DNA of 37,643 nucleotides from an uncultured Lachnospiraceae bacterium (GTDB lineage Bacteria > Bacillota > Clostridia > Lachnospirales > Lachnospiraceae), in the NCBI GenBank assembly GCA_902767015.1, contig CACXFV010000033.1:1-37643 (forward strand). Reading direction: 5' to 3'. Shown one piece after another: positions 33,655 through 37,643 of this stretch (position 1 is the first letter of the stretch; the number at the start of each line of letters is the position of its first letter). Below the pieces are notes generated by a model that did not search any database, was not told the origin of the DNA, and was given only the letters and a program-made list of their open reading frames with translations. The position numbers and the translations under genes were made by a program.

Positions 33655-34800
33655 TTGGGAACGATGGAGAAAGTAGAAGCAAAACTGACAACCTTATGTT
33701 ATATAGAAAAGAATGACAGTTATCTGATGCTGCACCGCAATAAAAAGAAAAAAGACCTGAGTGCGGATATGTGGATAGGGGTAGGGGGTCATTTTGAAAA
33801 ATGGGAAAGTCCGTCAGAGTGCCTTTTGCGGGAGGTAAAAGAGGAGACGGGGCTTACGCTGACCTCTTACAAGCTGCGCGGGATAGTCACTTTTTTATAT
33901 AGTGAAGAGACAGAAGCCGAGGGGATTGGGAACCGGAGAGATATACAGAATCCAAGAGACATCGGGGATGTCTCTGAGTTTGAGTATATGTTTTTATACA
34001 CTGCAGATGTTTTTACGGGAAGTATTCGGGAGTGTGACGAAGGTGAACTGGAATTTATCAGAAAAGACAAGTTAAAAACACTTTATTTCTGGACGGGGGA
34101 TGAGATATTCTTAAAACTGATTGAAAATGATTACCCGTTTTTTGATTTAAAGCTGACTTATAAAGGAAAGACTTTGCGTCGTGCCATACTTGACGGAAAA
34201 GAGCTTGAACTGTTTGACATACTGGATGAGAATTATGAGCCAACCGGAATTGTGCGGGAGAGAAGTATTGTGCATGAACGCGGGGACTGGCACAGAACGG
34301 TACACATATGGGTAGTCAGAGTGGCAGAAGGAAAAATGGAGGTGCTCTTACAGAAAAGGGCGGCCAATAAAGATTCCTTTCCGGGCTGCTATGATATCTC
34401 CAGTGCAGGTCATATTCAGGCTGGTGATGATTACGAGACATCTGCGCTGCGGGAGCTTTTTGAAGAGTTGGGAATCAAGGCAGCGGCAGAAGAACTGGAG
34501 CTTGTGGGAACACATAAGACTGAGTGTCATTCCCGCTTTTACGGAAAGCCGTTTATCAACAGAGAGTACAGTAATGTATATATCTATGATGCGACAGGTA
34601 AAAATCTTCAATGGAAGCTGCAAAAGGAAGAAGTAGAGACAGTCATGTGGATAGAATATGAGGCAGGCACAAAAGAATTAGAAGAGGGAACATTAGAGAA
34701 TTGCATACTGATGGATGAATGGAGCATGATAGGCGAGTGGCTGAAGCAGCATAAGCAGTATTGCGAACAAACAAATGCGATGTATATACAGGAGGTGTAA
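33655..34800 (+). CDS. Double Nudix hydrolase: MutT-like domain fused to an Idi/YfcD-like domain
   Basis: TTG 33655, with GGGAG 6 bp upstream, gives 381 residues; ATG 33664 is a close alternative. Domain 1 (about 1-165) has a perfect Nudix box (GGHFEKWE, then LLREVKEETGL) and the 8-oxo-dGTPase-like ending LKLIENDYPFFDLKLTYKG. Domain 2 (about 185-370) begins LFDILDENYEPTG and HRTVHIWVV, as in YfcD and isopentenyl-diphosphate isomerase-like Nudix proteins. Its box (GHIQAGDD, then ALRELFEELGI) has Asp where the first Glu is expected. The fusion may couple nucleotide-pool cleaning with a second diphosphate hydrolase; both substrates are inferred from family resemblance. The stop is 2 bp before the lipase start, so the two are translationally coupled. 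Confidence 0.92.
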   Translation: MGTMEKVEAKLTTLCYIEKNDSYLMLHRNKKKKDLSADMWIGVGGHFEKWESPSECLLREVKEETGLTLTSYKLRGIVTFLYSEETEAEGIGNRRDIQNPRDIGDVSEFEYMFLYTADVFTGSIRECDEGELEFIRKDKLKTLYFWTGDEIFLKLIENDYPFFDLKLTYKGKTLRRAILDGKELELFDILDENYEPTGIVRERSIVHERGDWHRTVHIWVVRVAEGKMEVLLQKRAANKDSFPGCYDISSAGHIQAGDDYETSALRELFEELGIKAAAEELELVGTHKTECHSRFYGKPFINREYSNVYIYDATGKNLQWKLQKEEVETVMWIEYEAGTKELEEGTLENCILMDEWSMIGEWLKQHKQYCEQTNAMYIQEV

Positions 34801-34802
34801 AA

Positions 34803-35654
34803 ATGTATAATTGCGGATTAATATTAGAAGGAGGAGGAATGAGAGGCCTCTATACGACAGGGGTACTGGATTTTTTTCAGGACAAGGGCATAGAGTTTGA
34901 GGCATGCTATGGTGTTTCGGCAGGAGCCGCAAATGGCTGTAACTTTCTTTCAAAGCAGCGAAAGAGAAATTATCATGTGAATACAGATTACATTGATGAT
35001 AAGAGTTATGCAAGTATCAGAAGCCTGATAAAGACCGGGAATTTCTTTGGAACAGAGATGTGTTATTATAAGATTCCCAATGAGCTGAATCCCTTTGATT
35101 TTGACACATTTCGTTCCTATGAAGGAGATTTTTATGCCGTTGTCACAGATTGTGAGACGGGACAGCCGATGTATCTTAAAATTACAGATTTACACAGGGA
35201 TATAGAAAAAATTAGGGCATCCTGCTCACTGCCACTGATGGCGGAGATTGTCTATGTAGATGGTCATCCCTGTCTTGACGGTGGTTTGTCAGATTCCATT
35301 CCTGTAAGACAGTCTGTGAAGGATGGCCACCATAAAAATGTGGTAATTCTCACCAGGGACATTGATTACAGGAAGAAGCCGAATGAGTTACTGCCTTTCA
35401 TTAAGATGAAATACAGTGCCTATCCGATGCTGGTCAGAGCAATTGAGCAGAGACATGTGGTATATAATCGAACCCTTGAGTACATCAGGAATCAGGAAAA
35501 GAAGGGGAATGTATTTGTTATCAGACCATCCAGTCCGGTCAAAATCGGAAGACTTGAAAAAAATAAGCAGAAGCTAAAGCAGTTATACAGACAGGGATAC
35601 AAAGATGCCGTGGCAGAATATGACAGATTGAGGGAATTTCTGAATAGATTATAA
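34803..35654 (+). CDS. Patatin-like phospholipase
   Basis: ATG 34803 follows AGGAGG and gives 283 residues. The patatin fold motifs are complete: oxyanion loop GGGMRG (10-15), nucleophile elbow GVSAG with Ser39, and the catalytic dyad Asp159 in the DGG motif (CLDGGLSDSIP). It has the YjjU/RssA-like small bacterial length, no signal peptide and no membrane segment. It probably hydrolyses acyl chains of lipids or lysophospholipids in the cytoplasm or at the inner leaflet. It is coupled to the double-Nudix gene. Confidence 0.94.
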   Translation: MYNCGLILEGGGMRGLYTTGVLDFFQDKGIEFEACYGVSAGAANGCNFLSKQRKRNYHVNTDYIDDKSYASIRSLIKTGNFFGTEMCYYKIPNELNPFDFDTFRSYEGDFYAVVTDCETGQPMYLKITDLHRDIEKIRASCSLPLMAEIVYVDGHPCLDGGLSDSIPVRQSVKDGHHKNVVILTRDIDYRKKPNELLPFIKMKYSAYPMLVRAIEQRHVVYNRTLEYIRNQEKKGNVFVIRPSSPVKIGRLEKNKQKLKQLYRQGYKDAVAEYDRLREFLNRL

Positions 35655-35685
35655 TAAAAAAAATAATATAAAACATAATAAAATA

Positions 35686-35714
35686 TTGAATAAATACAGA
35701 ATAGATGTTATACT
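35686..35714 (+). promoter_or_regulatory. Sigma-A type promoter upstream of the ribbon-helix-helix gene
   Basis: TTGAAT (35686-35691), a 17-bp spacer and TATACT (35709-35714), in a very AT-rich gap after the lipase gene. Confidence 0.7.
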
Positions 35715-35768
35715 AAAAATAGTAATTGCAGTAATGTTGATTTTATGAAAAGCAGGAGGTATTTTATT

Positions 35769-36101
35769 ATGTTTAATCATTATGATGAAAAGAGATTTGA
35801 TTCGTTTCAGAAGCTGTTGGGGAAAGGTGACGCGAAGAAAAATATATCGGTTAATTTCAGAACGGAGCTGGTGGAGAAGTTAGATGAGCTTTCTAAGCGT
35901 GCTTCTAAGATTTCAGGTAACAATATCACGAGGAATGCCATCATTGAAGAGGGTGTGACCATTTATGTTGAAGAATTTGAAGAATATATCAATAATATAT
36001 ATGCCAGCTATGAAGACAGCGGGAAATATATAGAAGACAAGATGAAGCTTCCGGATCATAAGCCTGAGACTAAAAGGATAGGCGTAAAGGAAAAAGGTTG
36101 A
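35769..36101 (+). CDS. Ribbon-helix-helix (CopG/Arc-type) DNA-binding protein
   Basis: ATG 35769 has AGGAGG 9 bp upstream (an earlier in-frame ATG at 35745 has none) and gives 110 residues. A strand ISVNFRTELVEKLDEL (about 25-40) is followed by two helices (SKRASKISG, then ITRNAIIEEGVTIYVEEF), the classic RHH pattern of strand, helix, turn with Asn, helix. The C-terminal tail is charged. RHH proteins bind DNA as dimers, often as autoregulators or antitoxins, but no toxin-like partner is adjacent. It precedes the cytidylate-kinase-like gene by 28 bp and may regulate that unit. Confidence 0.8.
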   Translation: MFNHYDEKRFDSFQKLLGKGDAKKNISVNFRTELVEKLDELSKRASKISGNNITRNAIIEEGVTIYVEEFEEYINNIYASYEDSGKYIEDKMKLPDHKPETKRIGVKEKG

Positions 36102-36129
36102 TGTAAAGGCGGCAGAAAGGGATTTTTAC

Positions 36130-36756
36130 ATGAGCAGGTTTGTTATTACAATAGCAAGAGGATATGGAAGTGGCGGCAGGACAATCGGGAAGATGCTTGC
36201 AGAGGATATGGGAGTTAATTTTTATGATAAAGAGATACTCAGGCTTGCCTCGGATGACAGCGGCATTAATGAAGAGACATTTGCAAAATCTGATGAAAAG
36301 CTGAAGAAAACCACTTTATACAGAGTTGCCAAGAATGTATATAAGGGAGAAGGTCTGTCCGATTACAGTAATTATGTTTCGGAGGACAGTCTTTTTAATT
36401 ATCAGGCAAAGGTATTGAGGGAGCTTGCTCTTAGAGAATCTTATGTTGTGATTGGAAGGTGTGCAGATTATATATTAAGCGATATGCAAAATGTCATTAA
36501 AATATTTGTACATGCGCCCCTGTCGCAGTGTATCGACGTAGTTGCCAATAAGTCCCCCATGACACGAGGAGAGATAGAGCAATTCATTTTGAAGACAGAT
36601 GCCTATCGTGCCCAATATTATTTTCATCATACGGGCAGGGCATGGAATGATGCCCGTAATTATGATATATGCCTGAATACAAAAGGTCTTACCTTTGAAA
36701 AAAGTGTAGATGTGTTAAAAAATTATATAAATATTTATAATTTAACAAAAAAATAG
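36130..36756 (+). CDS. Cytidylate kinase-like family protein (Cytidylate_kin2)
   Basis: The 208-residue protein starts with strand FVITIARGYGSGGRTIG, whose glycine-rich loop is the variant P-loop of the Cytidylate_kin2 family (GxGSGG with no canonical GKS/T). NFYDKEILRLA, then YVVIGRCADYIL, and the C-terminal YYFHHTGRAWNDARNYDICL are family signatures. It lacks the NMP-binding detail of true Cmk, so the substrate is uncertain. This family is common in Clostridia. It probably shares a transcript with the preceding RHH gene. Confidence 0.9.
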   Translation: MSRFVITIARGYGSGGRTIGKMLAEDMGVNFYDKEILRLASDDSGINEETFAKSDEKLKKTTLYRVAKNVYKGEGLSDYSNYVSEDSLFNYQAKVLRELALRESYVVIGRCADYILSDMQNVIKIFVHAPLSQCIDVVANKSPMTRGEIEQFILKTDAYRAQYYFHHTGRAWNDARNYDICLNTKGLTFEKSVDVLKNYINIYNLTKK

Positions 36757-36763
36757 TTAACAA

Positions 36764-36792
36764 TTGATTGGTTTTGTAGTAATATGTATACA
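36764..36792 (+). promoter_or_regulatory. Candidate promoter for the 67-residue gene
   Basis: TTGATT (36764-36769), a 17-bp spacer and TATACA (36787-36792). It would give a very short leader, starting close to the GGAGG site at 36805-36809. Confidence 0.5.
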
Positions 36793-36816
36793 TATTATAT
36801 TAATGGAGGTTTTGTG

Positions 36817-37020
36817 ATGAACAGATATTTTGAACTTGGTGTTTATAACGAGGAAAAGTCAGACGGTACAGGTGCATTAGCACGTTATTCAAGTATAAGT
36901 GAGGCTAAGGAAGCGATTGCTAATTTTACAAAAGAGCCGGATCAGATTTTTATCATTGATGAGTTAGAAGAGCAGGAAGACGGCTCCATCAGACAGTTAG
37001 GTGAGTGGATGGTGAAATAA
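36817..37020 (+). CDS. Small conserved-looking hypothetical protein (67 aa)
   Basis: ATG 36817 has GGAGG 7 bp upstream; the upstream in-frame ATG at 36784 overlaps the promoter and is unlikely. The product is acidic and soluble (YFELGVYNEEKSDGTGALAR, then EEQEDGSIRQLGEWMVK), with a strand/helix/strand rhythm. No family recognised. It is followed by a strong terminator and so seems to be a single-gene unit. Confidence 0.75.
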   Translation: MNRYFELGVYNEEKSDGTGALARYSSISEAKEAIANFTKEPDQIFIIDELEEQEDGSIRQLGEWMVK

Positions 37021-37062
37021 TGATTCTGAGTTAACAGGTATATCGGAATATGTGGTTGGATT

Positions 37063-37107
37063 GAATCGTCATATTAATTCGTAAGGAATTATTATGACGA
37101 TTCTTTT
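37063..37107 (+). terminator. Intrinsic terminator after the 67-residue gene
   Basis: The 18-nt arms 37063-37080 and 37086-37103 pair with one mismatch around a 5-nt loop and are followed by TTTT. Confidence 0.85.
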
Positions 37108-37190
37108 GAGATTAATTGTGAATTGTAGTCATCATTTATATATCATTTACTATATGTGATGCTATTGACAATGGATAAGGTGGGAAGGTA

Positions 37191-37430
37191 ATGCGTACAA
37201 TAGAATTTAAGATGGAGAGACCGGGACTTTTGCAGGTGGGTGACAGTGTGGAGGTGGATGAGTCCAAGCTACAGACACTTCAGGGTGTAATGTACTATTA
37301 CACGATTATACCGGCACTTGCTATGTCTAATAATATTCCTGCAAGGAACAGACTTACGGTGAATACCGGCAAAGTGACGGATATCAGAGAGACAGAGAGT
37401 GCATCCTTTGTTACGGTGGTCTTTGAATAG
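37191..37430 (+). CDS. Small hypothetical protein (79 aa)
   Basis: The ATG is preceded by AAGGTGG at 7 bp. The soluble product has strand-like segments (TIEFKMERPGLLQVGDSVEV, then NRLTVNTGKVTDI, then SFVTVVFE) resembling a small beta-barrel or OB-like fold with a helical middle. No family recognised. The 170-bp gap upstream contains the preceding terminator. Confidence 0.7.
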   Translation: MRTIEFKMERPGLLQVGDSVEVDESKLQTLQGVMYYYTIIPALAMSNNIPARNRLTVNTGKVTDIRETESASFVTVVFE

Positions 37431-37542
37431 GCTCATCCTCACGGGATTATTTTTATGTGAATAAGACAGAGTATATCAAGGACTGGTGGGGGGGATTGTC
37501 GGAAGCTGCAGGGAAAGACAGAAAAAGGAGTAGACATTTTAC

Positions 37543-37643
37543 ATGAAAAGAAGGATAATCTTGTCAGTCAGTCAGTCAGTCAGTCAGTCAGTCAGTCAGT
37601 CAGTCAGTCAGTCAGTCAGTCAGTCAGTCAGTCAGTCAGTCAG
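37543..37643 (+). CDS. Possible CDS start with in-frame tetranucleotide repeat, cut by the window edge
   Basis: The ATG at 37543 opens a frame that reads Met-Lys-Arg-Arg-Ile-Ile-Leu, then a repeating Ser-Val-Ser-Gln from the (GTCA) tract, with no stop to the last base. A basic start followed by hydrophobic residues would suit an exported protein. AAAGGAG lies 12 bp upstream, further than usual. Only 33 codons are visible, so coding status is uncertain. Confidence 0.35.
   Translation, partial: MKRRIILSVSQSVSQSVSQSVSQSVSQSVSQSV
37563..37643 (+). repeat. Tetranucleotide tandem repeat (GTCA)n reaching the window end
   Basis: At least 20 uninterrupted copies of GTCA plus one base run from 37563 to the final base. 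Four-base repeats change reading frame when copy number changes, a common phase-variation device. The true length is unknown because the window stops inside it. Confidence 0.95.

Noticed and set aside
37437-37456. Terminator after the 79-residue gene
   Set aside because: Only a 4-bp stem precedes the T-rich stretch, too weak to claim.
37563-37643. CRISPR array
   Set aside because: The unit is 4 bp with no spacers; it is a simple sequence repeat.

Overview
The window reads as a chromosomal segment from a low-GC Gram-positive anaerobe, most likely a member of the Lachnospiraceae (Clostridia). The evidence is an AT-leaning composition, strong AGGAGG ribosome binding sites, clostridial sigma-A promoters, a T-box leader in front of thrS, an MgtE magnesium transporter, a Cytidylate_kin2-type kinase and a radical SAM activase. 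The species cannot be fixed from the sequence. Nearly all of it is coding. I saw no tRNA, rRNA, transposase, phage gene or CRISPR array.

Layout. 1-1361 (+): the end of a His-rich CobW/G3E GTPase, then a second CobW-type GTPase with an unusual C-terminal domain. 1480-6276 (-): a phosphorelay unit made of a hybrid histidine kinase with Hpt, a two-part response regulator, and a YlmH-like S4 RNA-binding protein. 6325-7749 (-): a MATE efflux pump. 7883-20513 (+): a compact operon of seven genes behind one good promoter. It encodes a NrdG-like radical SAM activase, a beta-rich/coiled-coil protein, two related coiled-coil proteins, a 1230-residue protein with three CbxX-type AAA+ modules, a small acidic protein, and a 1242-residue FtsK/SpoIIIE-type ATPase. 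An AraC-type regulator and a leaderless S8 (subtilisin) protease follow. 23236-28555: mgtE with a structured leader and upstream mini-ORF, a PocR-like/GAF/PAS/GGDEF/EAL protein, a hairpin repeat that carries ribosome binding sites, and a DUF218/YdcF protein. 28597-37643: a membrane protein with a possible degenerate sigma-like head, T-box/thrS, an M15 peptidase, a double-Nudix fusion, a patatin-like lipase, a ribbon-helix-helix protein, a cytidylate-kinase-like protein, two small unknown genes, and a tetranucleotide repeat that runs to the window edge inside an open frame.

The strongest candidate for an undescribed system is the 8012-20513 operon. It joins a CbxX-type AAA+ protein and a three-module FtsK-type ATPase with long soluble coiled-coil proteins and a radical SAM activase that has no glycyl-radical partner nearby. 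The ATPase pair, plus a nearby subtilisin, resembles the EccA/EccC/MycP set of ESX type VII secretion. No WXG100 substrate and no EccB/D/E-, EssA/B- or EsaA-like membrane component is visible. The two ATPases also lack transmembrane segments. I therefore treat it as a distinct NTP-driven, probably cytoplasmic or membrane-peripheral assembly of unknown purpose. Other points of interest are a 27-codon mini-ORF inside a long RNA hairpin ahead of mgtE, the duplicated hairpin-plus-RBS module at 27659-27799, and the (GTCA)n tract at 37563-37643.
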